From assembly GCF_019710575.1 (NCBI RefSeq), contig NZ_JAHWFK010000058.1, forward strand, positions 1 to 64,000: 64,000 nt of DNA. Reading direction: 5' to 3'. Source of the DNA: Paractinoplanes polyasparticus. Its GTDB lineage: Bacteria > Actinomycetota > Actinomycetes > Mycobacteriales > Micromonosporaceae. Below the pieces are notes generated by a model. It had not been told where the DNA came from and did not search any database. It saw only the letters and a program-made list of their open reading frames with translations. Below, piece by piece: positions 1 through 7,790 of the stretch. Numbering within the stretch: the stretch's first letter is position 1; each line of letters starts with the position of its first letter. The position numbers were made by a program, and so were the translations under genes.

Positions 1-435
1 CTGGCGCGCTACGCCGACGGCCCGGCGTCGTACGGTGCCGAGGCGGTGGTCGAGCCGACCGCCCGCGGGGTGGCCACTGTCTTCCTGCACGGTGCCGTCC
101 GCAGCGCCACCCTGCCGGGATACCCGACCGGGTGCCTCAGCCTGCGGGCCTCGCTGATCGGCGGCGAGGACGGACAGGTGATCCGCGGGTTGCTGGCCGA
201 CTGGCGCGACGAGACCAGCGCCATGCTGCGTAAGCGTTTTCAGCGGGCCGTCGACGAGGGTGATCTGCCCGCGGAGACCGACCCGGCGCTGCTGACGAGA
301 TACGTCATGACGATCGGCAATGGTGTCGCGGTACAGGCCGCCGCCGGCGCCCCGCGCGACGAGCTCGAGCTGATCGCCGACGCCGTCCTGCAGAGCTGGC
401 CGCCCGTGCTGGCCCGGCCGCAAGAAGAGCGGTGA
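1..435 (+). CDS. TetR/AcrR-family transcriptional regulator, C-terminal part (5' end outside window)
   Basis: The reading frame is open from base 1 and gives 144 residues of the ligand-binding C-terminal domain of a TetR regulator. The DNA-binding N-terminal domain lies outside the window. Visible features are an alpha-helical sequence with PGYPTGCL, a segment RFQRAVDEGDLPAETDPALL that is typical of TetR C-terminal helices, and a Gly/Ala-rich turn before the last helix. TetR proteins are dimeric repressors released by small ligands. Three promoters within the next 3 kb share one palindromic operator (2376-2388, 2850-2862, 2935-2947), so this protein is the obvious candidate to bind it. That link is inference. 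The internal GTG at base 46 is not the real start. Confidence 0.85.
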   Translation: MARYADGPASYGAEAVVEPTARGVATVFLHGAVRSATLPGYPTGCLSLRASLIGGEDGQVIRGLLADWRDETSAMLRKRFQRAVDEGDLPAETDPALLTRYVMTIGNGVAVQAAAGAPRDELELIADAVLQSWPPVLARPQEER

Positions 436-489
436 CCGGTGGGCGCCGCCCCCGTTGACTGCGCGGCCAGGGCCCGTTTGGAGCGTGAC

Positions 490-651
490 CCGTACGTCGG
501 TGATCGTGTCCACAACGGACCGGCTCGGGGCTCGGGTGGAGGCGCCGTAGCCGGCCCGGGAGAACGTTACGAACCGCAGGCCACGCTCGTGCGTGGCCCG
601 CTCGGCGACATCACGCTGGCCCGCGCCCGCTGACTCGGCGGACGCGGTCGT
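490..651 (-). pseudogene. relic of an alpha/beta-hydrolase (N-terminal fragment)
   Basis: Between the TetR gene and the hydrolase ending at 652 the minus strand reads, in frame and just downstream of that hydrolase stop, AERATHERGLRFVTFSRAGY, followed by GASTRAPSRSVVDTITDV. This pattern (ERGLR-hydrophobic strand-SRxGYGxST-xxxRSVxD-xxDV) matches the segment after the oxyanion HG motif in many actinobacterial alpha/beta-hydrolases. Nothing upstream (HG motif) or downstream (GxSxG) remains. It has no start codon of its own and is probably a decayed gene whose two ends were lost. An accidental open frame is possible, but the family match is specific. Confidence 0.5.
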
Positions 652-2325
652 CTACCGGATGGCGTCACCCGATGGGCTCTGCCCCCCGGCAACGGGTGCC
701 CAAGGCCGGTTGGCCGGAGGAAGCAGGTGCATGCCCCGGCCCTCAGCGAACGTCGGCGCCTCTCCCGTGAACGGCTGCGGGGCGTCGGCGCACACCGTGT
801 CCCGGGCCGGCGGCTTGCCGGTCAGCAGGTAGGCATCGATCCAGGCGGTCGCGCAGGCGCCGCGTGCGTACGCGGTGTGGCCCCAGTTGTCGCTGGACAG
901 CAGCCGCGAGTTGGGCAACAGCCGGCTCGTCGACACGGCGTTGGCGTAGTTGGTCGACGGGTCCCAGAAGCTGCCCACGACCAGCACGGGTGCCGCAGTG
1001 TGCCGGTTGAACGGGCCGGTGTAAGCGTCCTCGTCCCGCACTGTCCACGTGCTGCTCGCACACGCCGTGTCTTTCCAGACCAGTGCGCTGCCACCGAAGT
1101 ACGGGGCAATCCGGTCGCGCATGGCCACGGCGGCCGGCCACTGCTCGGCTCGAGCCGGGAACCGGCCGTCGGTGCAGAGGACGCCCAGGACTGCCTCCAG
1201 ACTGTTGTCGTACGGCGGGTCGGCGGCCGCCCCGAGCCGCCGCGCCAGGGCCGCCGTGTCGCCGTCGAGGGCGGCCCGGGTCTCCGCCGCGAGGGTGGTG
1301 ACCTGTTCGCCCGCGGTCGGCAGATACATGGCCAGGTGGACGTCGGTGATGAAGCCCGCGTACGTGATGGTCCGGTCCCCGATCACCAGGGGCTTGGCCT
1401 TGAGCCGGCGGGTGATGGTGTCGAAGTTGCGCACCGGGTCGCCCGCCGCGAAGGCGCAGGCCGTCTCGCCGGCCCGGTCGCAGCGCCGCAGAATCTCGAA
1501 CAGGGCCCGGGACGCGCCGCCGGAGGAGTTGATCCGCTCGTCGAGGATCTGCCGAGTGTTGCCGACCCAGCCGCGGGCATCGAGCACACCGTCGATGACC
1601 AGAGCGCGGAACCGGTCGGGAAACATGTTGGCGTAGTACTGACCGAGAACGCTGCCGTAGCTGAGGCCGAGGAACGTAAGTTTCTCGTCGCCGACTGCGC
1701 GGCGCAGCACGTCGTGATCGCGGGCCAGCTCGGCGGTGGACATCGCCCCGGCCAGGGGCCGACCGGTGGTCGAGCACGCCTGGCCGTACCGCTGGGAGCC
1801 CCGGACGAGCGCCTGCTTCTCGGCCTTGGTGACCGGGAACAGCTCGCCCAGGTCGCGCAGGACCGGCGCCTGCTGCTCGGCCGACGCGAAGCACCGCACG
1901 GGCCGGCTGGAGCCGACGCCACGCGGGTCGACGCCCACGATGTCGAAGCGATCGAGCAGCTCGTCGCTCATGAAGGCGGGCGCGAGGCGCGCGATCTGGG
2001 TGGCCGAGACGCCGGGGCCGCCCGGATTGAGGAACAGGCTACCGATCCGGTTGGCCTGATCCCGGGCCTTGACCCGCAGGACGGCGAGGTCGGTGGTGGC
2101 GCCGTGCGGCTGGTCGTAGTCGAGCGGCAGCTTCACGGTGGCGCACTCGGCGCTCTCGAAACAGGCCGACCAGTCCAGCCGGGGTGTCGGCACCGCGTCC
2201 ACCTTGCGGCTCTCCGCGCTGCTGGTGCGATCCGGGCGGAGAGCGGTCTCCGCTGAGGCGCTGCTGGTGACACCGGCCAGTATCGCTGTCATACCTGCAA
2301 CGAAAAGCCACCGTCTGGCGTTCAT
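652..2325 (-). CDS. secreted alpha/beta-hydrolase, tripeptidyl-aminopeptidase (TAP/SlpD-E) type
   Basis: 557 residues starting with a Sec signal peptide (about residues 1-25, cleaved near ASA). The hydrolase core shows the oxyanion motif NPGGPGVS, then VGVDPRGVGSSRPVRC and the nucleophile elbow GLSYGS with the catalytic Ser. The C-terminal TAP-like domain holds VLVVGSFWDP (Asp) and WGHTAY (His). Family members are extracellular serine exopeptidases of actinomycetes that remove short peptides from N-termini. A GGAG Shine-Dalgarno lies just before the ATG. The promoter carries the operator shared with two neighbouring genes. A paralogue lies at 2972-4441 on the other strand, so the pair probably arose by duplication and is co-regulated. 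Substrate is not predictable. Confidence 0.9.
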   Translation of the reverse strand: MNARRWLFVAGMTAILAGVTSSASAETALRPDRTSSAESRKVDAVPTPRLDWSACFESAECATVKLPLDYDQPHGATTDLAVLRVKARDQANRIGSLFLNPGGPGVSATQIARLAPAFMSDELLDRFDIVGVDPRGVGSSRPVRCFASAEQQAPVLRDLGELFPVTKAEKQALVRGSQRYGQACSTTGRPLAGAMSTAELARDHDVLRRAVGDEKLTFLGLSYGSVLGQYYANMFPDRFRALVIDGVLDARGWVGNTRQILDERINSSGGASRALFEILRRCDRAGETACAFAAGDPVRNFDTITRRLKAKPLVIGDRTITYAGFITDVHLAMYLPTAGEQVTTLAAETRAALDGDTAALARRLGAAADPPYDNSLEAVLGVLCTDGRFPARAEQWPAAVAMRDRIAPYFGGSALVWKDTACASSTWTVRDEDAYTGPFNRHTAAPVLVVGSFWDPSTNYANAVSTSRLLPNSRLLSSDNWGHTAYARGACATAWIDAYLLTGKPPARDTVCADAPQPFTGEAPTFAEGRGMHLLPPANRPWAPVAGGQSPSGDAIR

Positions 2326-2375
2326 GGTTACTCCTTCGTCGGCGAGCGAGCAGCGCTGACGAAGACCAAACAGTA

Positions 2376-2395
2376 TGTTGCCGGAACAGAGTCAA
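2376..2395 (-). promoter_or_regulatory. promoter -35 box plus palindromic operator of the 652-2325 hydrolase
   Basis: Read on the minus strand, a -35 hexamer TTGACT (2395-2390) is followed after one base by TGTTCCGGCAACA (2388-2376), an imperfect inverted repeat. The same arrangement, with the same one-base gap, occurs before the genes starting at 2796 and 2972. The operator lies between -35 and -10, where a repressor would block RNA polymerase. A -10 box is not clear. Confidence 0.6.
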
Positions 2396-2406
2396 GACTG
2401 TCGAGC

Positions 2407-2796
2407 TCAGGCGAGCGGGGCCACGCGGAGTGTCGCCTCTCGCGCTTTGGGCTTGGTCATGCGGCGGACGCCGGAGTCGTTGCCGTAGCGGGCACGCAGG
2501 GCGTGGTCGACCTCGTCCTCCCGCCCGGTGTCGACGAGGAACGCGACCTTGATCCGCCGGCCGTCGACGTCGATCTCGCCCCGGCCCGAGCGGGTTGCCC
2601 CCCGGTACCAGCTGCCGCCGGTCCCGTTCAGCGAGCGGATGAGCTCGTCGCCACCGACGCGAACATGCCCGATCATGACGAAGGATCGCAGCGTCCCGTC
2701 CGGGCGGACGCCCGCGACGCGAATCAGCGGCGTGCTGTCGAGCACCGCCAGCTCGGCCGCGGTCCAGGCCCGTGTGTCCAACGGTTCAGTGCTCAT
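2407..2796 (-). CDS. DUF2255-family protein
   Basis: 129 residues. The start is the ATG at 2796, preceded by an AAGGAAG Shine-Dalgarno. A longer frame upstream would run across the promoter and is not used. The protein shows the DUF2255 layout: an N-terminal helix (TAAELAVLDS), a beta strand IRVAGVRPDGT, then SWYRGATRSGRGEIDVDGR and a C-terminal basic tail. It is soluble with no signal peptide. Function is unknown for the family, whose fold resembles pyridoxamine-oxidase-like split barrels. It lies between two TAP-type hydrolases and shares their operator, so it belongs to the same regulon, although its role there is not clear. Confidence 0.75.
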   Translation of the reverse strand: MSTEPLDTRAWTAAELAVLDSTPLIRVAGVRPDGTLRSFVMIGHVRVGGDELIRSLNGTGGSWYRGATRSGRGEIDVDGRRIKVAFLVDTGREDEVDHALRARYGNDSGVRRMTKPKAREATLRVAPLA

Positions 2797-2849
2797 GGAT
2801 CTTCCTTGTATCCGGCGAAACAGACACCTGACGCCTCCACTGGACACTG

Positions 2850-2869
2850 TGTTCCAGGAACAGAGTCAA
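2850..2869 (-). promoter_or_regulatory. promoter -35 box plus perfect palindromic operator of the DUF2255 gene
   Basis: Minus strand TTGACT (2869-2864) is followed after one base by TGTTCCTGGAACA (2862-2850), a perfect 6+1+6 palindrome. This is the best-preserved copy of the three operators in this region and gives the likely consensus TGTTCC-N-GGAACA. Confidence 0.65.
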
Positions 2870-2927
2870 GTTTAAAAGTCTGATTTGTCATCGAGCTGAC
2901 CCGCGGTGCGGCGGCGCCGGACGCTGT

Positions 2928-2956
2928 TTGACTTTGTCGCCGGAACACGGTTTGCA
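2928..2956 (+). promoter_or_regulatory. promoter with operator of the 2972-4441 hydrolase
   Basis: TTGACT (2928-2933), one base, then TGTCGCCGGAACA (2935-2947) with only its right half conserved. A possible -10 TTTGCA lies at 2951-2956, 17 bases after the -35. That places the transcription start near 2963, only a few bases before the GTG at 2966 and ATG at 2972, so the mRNA may be nearly leaderless. Confidence 0.55.
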
Positions 2957-2971
2957 CTCGTCAGCGTGAAG

Positions 2972-4441
2972 ATGACACGAAAGCACGGTGCGGGCCTGGG
3001 ACTGATCCTGACGATGACGACCGGCTTCGCAGGCGCCTGGGTCGCGTCGCCGGCCGCGAGCGCCGCCCCGCCCGCCTGGGGCGCCTGCCCCCAGGCGATC
3101 GCAGCGGCGGCGCCGACGATGCAGTGCTCGAGGGTGACGGTGCCGCTGGACTATCAGAAGCCGACAGGGGCGAAGATCGATCTGACGATCTCGCGGATCG
3201 CCAGCACCGATCCGGAGAAGCGACGCGGTGTGCTGCTGCTCAACCCGGGCGGCCCGGGCGTGAGTGGCCTGACCATGCCGTTCGACCTGGTCAACCGGGG
3301 AATCCCGAACACCGTCCTGGACACGTACGACCTGATCGGGCTCGACCCGCGCGGCGTCGGCCACTCGAGCCCGGTCGACTGCAAGTTCACCGTCGAGCAG
3401 AACTACCCCGGCAACATCCCGCCGTGGGCCGAGAACGCCGCTACCGTCGCCGCGGACGCCAAGGCGGCCAAGGCCGTCGCCGAACAGTGCGCGGCCAACG
3501 ACACCGGCAACCGGATGGCTCACATGTCGACGGCCAACACAGCGCGGGACCTGGACCAGATCCGGCGCGCCCTGGGCGAGCCGAAGGCCAGCTTCTTCGG
3601 CGCCTCGTACGGGTCTGCCCTCGGCGCGGCGTACGCGTCGATGTTCCCGCGAACCACCGACCGGGTCATTCTCGACAGCAACCTCGGTGACACGGCTTTG
3701 ACCCGGGAGAGCCAGCGCCGGTACGGGCTGGGCATGGAGCAGGCGTTCCCGGACTTCGCGCGGTGGCTGGCCGACCGGCACGGCGCGTACGGGCTGGGCC
3801 GCACCCCCAAGGACGTACGGCAAACCTACTTCGCGCTCGCGGAACGGCTCGACAGTCGGCCGGTGTCCGGCCTCGACGGGCGCTTCTTCCGGCAGTTCAC
3901 GTACGTCAGTCTCTTCAACAAGTCGAGTTACGGCATCCTGGCACAGCTGTGGCAGTCGCTGAACGTCACCGGTCATGCGCCGGCCACCACGATGGCCGCG
4001 GCGGCCGCGCAACCGCACGCGCAGACCAACTTCTTGTCCTCGTTCCTGGCTGTGACTTGCAACGACAGCGTCTGGCCGAGCGAGGTCGGGGTGTATCAGC
4101 GCGATGTCGCCGAGGATCGAAAGAAGTTCCCGATGTTCGGCGCGGCCTCGGCCAACATCAGCCCGTGCGCGTTCTGGTCCCGCAAGTCGCCCGAGCCGCA
4201 GGCCGAGATCAACGACAACGGCCCGGTCAACATCCTGATCCTGCAGAACCGCCGGGACGTGGCGACGCCGTTGGTGGGCGCGCAGATCCTGCGGCGCGAG
4301 TTCGCCCAGCGGTCGCGTCTGGTGACGGTCGACGACAACCAGCACGGCGTCTACGTCTTCGGCGGCAACGCGTGCGCCCTCAACGTCGGCACCGCCTGGC
4401 TGGTCGAGGGCAAGCTTCCGCGGGACAGCAACTGCAGGTAA
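2972..4441 (+). CDS. secreted alpha/beta-hydrolase, TAP/SlpD-E type
   Basis: About 489 residues from the ATG at 2972. An in-frame GTG at 2966 is equally possible, and neither has a good Shine-Dalgarno. A signal peptide ends near ASAAP. Family motifs are NPGGPGVSG, IGLDPRGVGHSSPVDC, the nucleophile elbow GASYGSALG, then NILILQNRRDVATP (Asp region) and DDNQHGVY (His). A C-terminal cysteine pair fits a secreted enzyme. It is a paralogue of the 652-2325 gene on the opposite strand, with the DUF2255 gene between. The shared operator suggests one regulator controls all three. Likely an extracellular peptidase or esterase. Exact substrate unknown. Confidence 0.9.
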   Translation: MTRKHGAGLGLILTMTTGFAGAWVASPAASAAPPAWGACPQAIAAAAPTMQCSRVTVPLDYQKPTGAKIDLTISRIASTDPEKRRGVLLLNPGGPGVSGLTMPFDLVNRGIPNTVLDTYDLIGLDPRGVGHSSPVDCKFTVEQNYPGNIPPWAENAATVAADAKAAKAVAEQCAANDTGNRMAHMSTANTARDLDQIRRALGEPKASFFGASYGSALGAAYASMFPRTTDRVILDSNLGDTALTRESQRRYGLGMEQAFPDFARWLADRHGAYGLGRTPKDVRQTYFALAERLDSRPVSGLDGRFFRQFTYVSLFNKSSYGILAQLWQSLNVTGHAPATTMAAAAAQPHAQTNFLSSFLAVTCNDSVWPSEVGVYQRDVAEDRKKFPMFGAASANISPCAFWSRKSPEPQAEINDNGPVNILILQNRRDVATPLVGAQILRREFAQRSRLVTVDDNQHGVYVFGGNACALNVGTAWLVEGKLPRDSNCR

Positions 4442-4492
4442 GGGCCGGCGACCGCGGTGTTCTGGGTTGAGGATTCGAGATGGTGCGGCCGG

Positions 4493-4603
4493 TCAGGCTC
4501 TGTCGTCGCTGTCGCCGTACCAGAGACCGGCGAGGACGCCGGCCCGGCTCAGCACGTCGAGCCGAGGCCGAGGCGGTGGCCGCATCAGCGGTGACGGTGT
4601 CAT
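4493..4603 (-). CDS. possible 36-residue protein coupled to the MarR gene
   Basis: The ATG at 4603 overlaps the TGA of the MarR gene as ATGA, the classic arrangement for translational coupling. The product would be 36 residues, rich in Pro and Arg at the start and ending in LAGLWYGDSDDRA. It has no recognised domain. The overlap is the only positive evidence, so this may be chance in a GC-rich sequence. No other gene is visible between 4442 and 4599. Confidence 0.3.
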   Translation of the reverse strand: MTPSPLMRPPPRPRLDVLSRAGVLAGLWYGDSDDRA

Positions 4604-5112
4604 GGGCCCTGCTTTTGGGCGGTGGGTTGGCCGTTGTCAGCCAGGTTCTGGGCGGCGGTCTTACCGGCGCCGGCGGCTTTGTGCATGAAGTCGGCTAGTA
4701 GTTCGAGTTGGCTCTCGTCGTAGTCGGCGCAGATCTCGTCGAGCGCGGAGTTCATCCCGGAGTACAGGCGGAGCACCTCGCGGCCCCGGTCCGGCAGCGC
4801 TCGGATCAGCACCGCGCGGCGGTCTTGAACGTCGCGCTCCCGGGCTATCCAGCCGGCGCGCTCGAGGCGGTCGAGGATGCCGGTCAACGTGGCTGGGTGG
4901 ACACCAGCCAGGCGGGCCAGAGCGGATGGACTCAGGGGGCCGTGCCGGCTGATCAGGTCGAGGCAGTCCAGATCGCCGTCCTTGACGGCGATCTTGTTGC
5001 TGACCTGGCGATTGAGTATCGACAACTCGTTGCGCAGGTCTCGTAGCGAGACCTTGATCTGCGTCGTGAGCCGGCGGCGACCACTGGCGCCACTAGATGA
5101 TACGGAACTCAT
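4600..5112 (-). CDS. MarR-family transcriptional regulator
   Basis: 170 residues. The winged-helix domain spans about residues 50-120, with the recognition region ALARLAGVHPATLTGILDRL and the wing motif ARERDVQDRRAVLIR (DxRxxxx signature of MarR). MarR proteins are dimeric repressors that often control a divergently transcribed oxidoreductase or transporter and respond to phenolic compounds or oxidants. Here the gene diverges from a coupled small ORF plus NAD(P)-binding oxidoreductase at 5177-5967, and a near-perfect CATAYGA palindrome sits between them. Autoregulation together with control of the divergent genes is the straightforward inference. Confidence 0.88.
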   Translation of the reverse strand: MSSVSSSGASGRRRLTTQIKVSLRDLRNELSILNRQVSNKIAVKDGDLDCLDLISRHGPLSPSALARLAGVHPATLTGILDRLERAGWIARERDVQDRRAVLIRALPDRGREVLRLYSGMNSALDEICADYDESQLELLADFMHKAAGAGKTAAQNLADNGQPTAQKQGP

Positions 5113-5136
5113 ATGTTATCTTTCTCGAAGTATTTT

Positions 5137-5153
5137 CATATGACTTTCGTATG
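5137..5153. promoter_or_regulatory. likely MarR operator
   Basis: CATATGACTTTCGTATG is an inverted repeat (CATATGA / TCGTATG, 6 of 7 pairs match) with a 3-bp centre. It lies in the AT-rich divergent promoter region between the MarR gene and the oxidoreductase operon. Its size and symmetry fit MarR operators. Confidence 0.6.
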
Positions 5154-5176
5154 GTACGGCTTCGGAAGGAATCTTG

Positions 5177-5302
5177 ATGCTTCTGTTCATCAGCGCCATC
5201 GGCGTCGTCGGGTGTGACATCGCCGTGCCGGGCCGCCCGGCCCGCAACTTCGCCGTCCGTGCGGCCGAACAAGGCGCCGCCCTCGCCGGAGGACACCGAT
5301 GA
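5177..5302 (+). CDS. 41-residue small protein or leader peptide coupled to the oxidoreductase
   Basis: ATG at 5177 is preceded by a good Shine-Dalgarno (GGAAGGA, 5164-5170). The frame ends with TGA at 5302, overlapping the ATG of the next gene as ATGA. The product begins with a hydrophobic stretch (MLLFISAIGVVGC) and continues with a polar tail. It has no known domain. Strong ribosome binding and the 4-base overlap suggest it is translated and couples translation to the gene at 5299. It could equally be only a leader peptide. Confidence 0.5.
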   Translation: MLLFISAIGVVGCDIAVPGRPARNFAVRAAEQGAALAGGHR

Positions 5303-5967
5303 GGCTCACCGTCATCGCTGCCACTGGTGGCATCGGGCGGCACTTGGTCGCGCAGGCGGTCGCAGCCGGGCACGAGGTCACCGCTGTGGCCCGGCGCCCG
5401 CGGGAACTGCCGGACGACGTTCGCGCGGTCGCCGTCGACCTGGCCCGGCCTGACCTGGCCGTGCTGACCTCGGCCGTACGCGGGGCCGACGCCGTCCTGT
5501 CCGCCCTCGGCCCGCGAAACCCGCGCGCCGACGCCGGCATCACGTCCCAAGGCACCCGCGCGGTCATCTCCGCGATGCTGGGTGCGCACGCACGGCGGAT
5601 CGTCATCGTCAGCGCCGCACCGGTCGGACCGGTGCCGGCCCCCGGCCATCCGAAGCCACCCCGGCACGACCCCGGCGACGGCTTCTTCATGCGCTACCTG
5701 GGCATGCCACTGACCCACGCCATGTTCAGGCGGCACTACGCCGACCTCGCCGTCACTGAGCAGCTCCTGCGCGACAGCGGCCTGGAATGGACGATCTCCC
5801 GGCCGCCCAAACTCACCGACAAGCCGCTGACCGGCCGGTACCGCACCGCACTCAACCGCAACATCCGAGGGGGGTTCTCCGTGCCCCGCGCCGACGTCGC
5901 CCACCACATGCTCGCCACGATCAACCAGCCCGGCACCGTCGAGCAGGTCATCGGAATTGCGAGCTGA
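5299..5967 (+). CDS. NAD(P)H-binding atypical SDR oxidoreductase
   Basis: 222 residues. The N-terminal Rossmann motif is AATGGIGRHLVAQAVAAGHE, with the glycine pattern of the NmrA/atypical SDR group. It is followed by VTAVARRP, where the arginines suggest NADP(H), and by VSAAPVGP at the usual SDR active-strand position. Family members reduce flavins, quinones or small carbonyls, or act as NADP sensors. It is the second gene in a short operon diverging from MarR, so it is probably induced by the compound MarR senses. The next gene, a DUF1772 membrane protein, starts two bases after its stop codon and probably belongs to the same transcript. Confidence 0.85.
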   Translation: MRLTVIAATGGIGRHLVAQAVAAGHEVTAVARRPRELPDDVRAVAVDLARPDLAVLTSAVRGADAVLSALGPRNPRADAGITSQGTRAVISAMLGAHARRIVIVSAAPVGPVPAPGHPKPPRHDPGDGFFMRYLGMPLTHAMFRRHYADLAVTEQLLRDSGLEWTISRPPKLTDKPLTGRYRTALNRNIRGGFSVPRADVAHHMLATINQPGTVEQVIGIAS

Positions 5968-5969
5968 GC

Positions 5970-6485
5970 ATGACCCTGACGAAGTGGGCACGTGTCACCA
6001 GTCTGCTGTTCACCGGGCTCTTCGCCGGATTCCTCACGGCAGTCCTCGTCCTCGAACTCTCGCTGCGAGGCTTCGACGGCTCCGTCTACGCCCAGATGCG
6101 GCTGGTCGAGCTCGACTCCCTCGACAAACTCGCCGCCGCCACGCTCCTCCCGGCATTGAGCATCACAGCATTGCTGGCCTACCGGACCCGCCGAACGAAC
6201 AAGCGCCGGCCGACCCTGGCTGCGCTGGCCCTCCTGGTGCTCGTCGTCGGCCTCACGATCGCCGTCAACCTTCCGATCAACGCGGACCAACTCCATTGGA
6301 ACACCGCAGCCCCACCCGCTGACTGGGCCGATGTCCGCGACCGCTGGCAGCTCGCCCACGCCACCCGTACGACGGCCGCGGTCCTGGCCTTCGCACTCCT
6401 GGCCACGGCCTGGGGGTCAGCGGAAGCTGAACAGCGGGGGCAGGAGCAGGACCACAGTCCAGAACCAGAGGGCGTAGACCGGTAG
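5970..6485 (+). CDS. DUF1772-family (anthrone-oxygenase-like) membrane protein
   Basis: 171 residues with four predicted transmembrane segments (near residues 8-30, 55-72, 80-100 and 135-150) and the DUF1772 features RLVELDSLDKL and a central NLPINADQLHW. Proteins of this family are small integral membrane proteins. A few act as anthrone or quinone-forming oxygenases in polyketide pathways, but most are uncharacterised. The ATG at 5970 follows the oxidoreductase stop codon directly, which supports one operon under MarR control. The last 23 codons overlap, tail to tail, the end of the minus-strand gene at 6417-7790. Confidence 0.75.
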   Translation: MTLTKWARVTSLLFTGLFAGFLTAVLVLELSLRGFDGSVYAQMRLVELDSLDKLAAATLLPALSITALLAYRTRRTNKRRPTLAALALLVLVVGLTIAVNLPINADQLHWNTAAPPADWADVRDRWQLAHATRTTAAVLAFALLATAWGSAEAEQRGQEQDHSPEPEGVDR

Positions 6486-7790
6486 GTAGGAGGTCTGCCA
6501 GCGTTCGATGGCCGGGAACGTGCCGCGGCGGCGGACGAAACGCAGCAGCAGCCAGACCGACCAGGCCAGGTTGGCCAGCAGGACGATGTTCTCGCCCAGG
6601 GCGGCCACGTTGTTGGGGGTGGTGCCGTATTCGGCGATGCGGCCGGCCATGGTGTAGAGGACGAGGGCATCAATCACCAGCGCGCTCACCACCAGGGCCA
6701 GTTGCAGCACGTCGAACGGGCCTCGGGGGGCCTCCGGGTCGCGGGCCGACAGGGAGTAGAGGAGCAGGCCGAGGACAACTGCCAGCAGCAGGTCGAACAT
6801 CACCAGCGTTTCCCGGTCGATCTCGATGCTCCGGCCGTTCCAGCCGATGGTGACCAGGAAGGCCAGCAACGCCACGGTGAACAGCGGGGTGAAGAGCTTG
6901 GTCAGGACCGGGGCGATGTTCTCGATGACGCCCTGTTTGACCTCGACCAGCCAGCCGGCGACGACGGTCGCGGCCACGAAGCCGCAGGGCACCACCCAGG
7001 TGCCGATCGCGGTGTCCGAGTCGACGCCGATCGCGTCGAAGATGCCGTACAGGAAGGCAATGAGGACCCCGCCGCCGAGGCCCATGAGCACCAGGTAGAC
7101 GAACCACTCACCGGTGAAGCGGATGAAGTCCATCCGCCGCCGGGCCGAGCGCAGATCGTCGGAGACGTAGGCCAGACCGACCACCAGCCACAGGGCGATC
7201 GGCAGGTGCGTGGCCATCAGGCCGGCCGACTGGGAGTCCGCGTCGAGCGGGTAGCCGTTGGCCACCACGGCGCCGAGCACGAACAACGCGGCCAACGCAC
7301 CGCCCACACCGGCGCTGGGGCGCCGCCGCCAGACCAGGAACGCCGCCAGCCAGGGCAGCGCGAACAGGGCCAGGTTGACGCTGTAGAACAGGCCGTCCTC
7401 GTTGAAGCCGCGTCCGAACAGCTCCGGAATCTTGACGGAGACGGCGGCCCCGAACGCGCATACCAGCATGGCGATCACGTCGCGCCGGGAGCGGCTCCGG
7501 CGTACCGGGTCGCCGGCCTCGCCGGTGAACATCAGCTGCTTCCATAGGCGCTCGGAATGCTCGCGGGCGAACTCGCGGGACAATTCGTCCAGGCCGCCCA
7601 TCCGCTTGACCGCGATGAGGAACGCCTCGTCGGCGGCCAGCCCCTTCGAGACCAGCCCGTCGACCGAGCCCCGGAGGTGGTCCTCCAACTCGTCGGCGTC
7701 CGACTCGACCAGCTCCGGACGACGGCGCACGTGCTCCCGCCACAACGCGAACTGTGCCTCGAGCTCGTCCTTGCCGTCGGTGACCGTCAC
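6417..7790 (-). CDS. permease-prefix-domain multi-pass membrane protein
   Basis: 457 residues from the GTG at 7790, which overlaps the PadR stop as GTGA. The cytoplasmic N-terminus (about residues 1-90) holds the permease prefix domain: LEAQFALWREHVRRRPELV, a HLRGSVDGL helix and the MGGLDELSREFAREHSERLW motif. About ten hydrophobic helices follow. In this family PadR regulators and prefix-domain membrane proteins are regularly paired, probably sensing membrane or cell-envelope stress. Coupled translation with the PadR gene supports a two-gene switch. No transport motif is visible. The 3' end overlaps the DUF1772 gene by 69 bases. Confidence 0.8.
   Translation of the reverse strand: MTVTDGKDELEAQFALWREHVRRRPELVESDADELEDHLRGSVDGLVSKGLAADEAFLIAVKRMGGLDELSREFAREHSERLWKQLMFTGEAGDPVRRSRSRRDVIAMLVCAFGAAVSVKIPELFGRGFNEDGLFYSVNLALFALPWLAAFLVWRRRPSAGVGGALAALFVLGAVVANGYPLDADSQSAGLMATHLPIALWLVVGLAYVSDDLRSARRRMDFIRFTGEWFVYLVLMGLGGGVLIAFLYGIFDAIGVDSDTAIGTWVVPCGFVAATVVAGWLVEVKQGVIENIAPVLTKLFTPLFTVALLAFLVTIGWNGRSIEIDRETLVMFDLLLAVVLGLLLYSLSARDPEAPRGPFDVLQLALVVSALVIDALVLYTMAGRIAEYGTTPNNVAALGENIVLLANLAWSVWLLLRFVRRRGTFPAIERWQTSYLPVYALWFWTVVLLLPPLFSFR

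Noticed and set aside
439..633. Plus-strand 64-codon frame between TetR and the hydrolase
   Set aside because: No coding pattern or family; the minus strand here carries a better-supported hydrolase relic.
5116..5991. Minus-strand 291-codon frame under the oxidoreductase
   Set aside because: Antisense of a clear NAD(P)-binding protein and covers the MarR operator.
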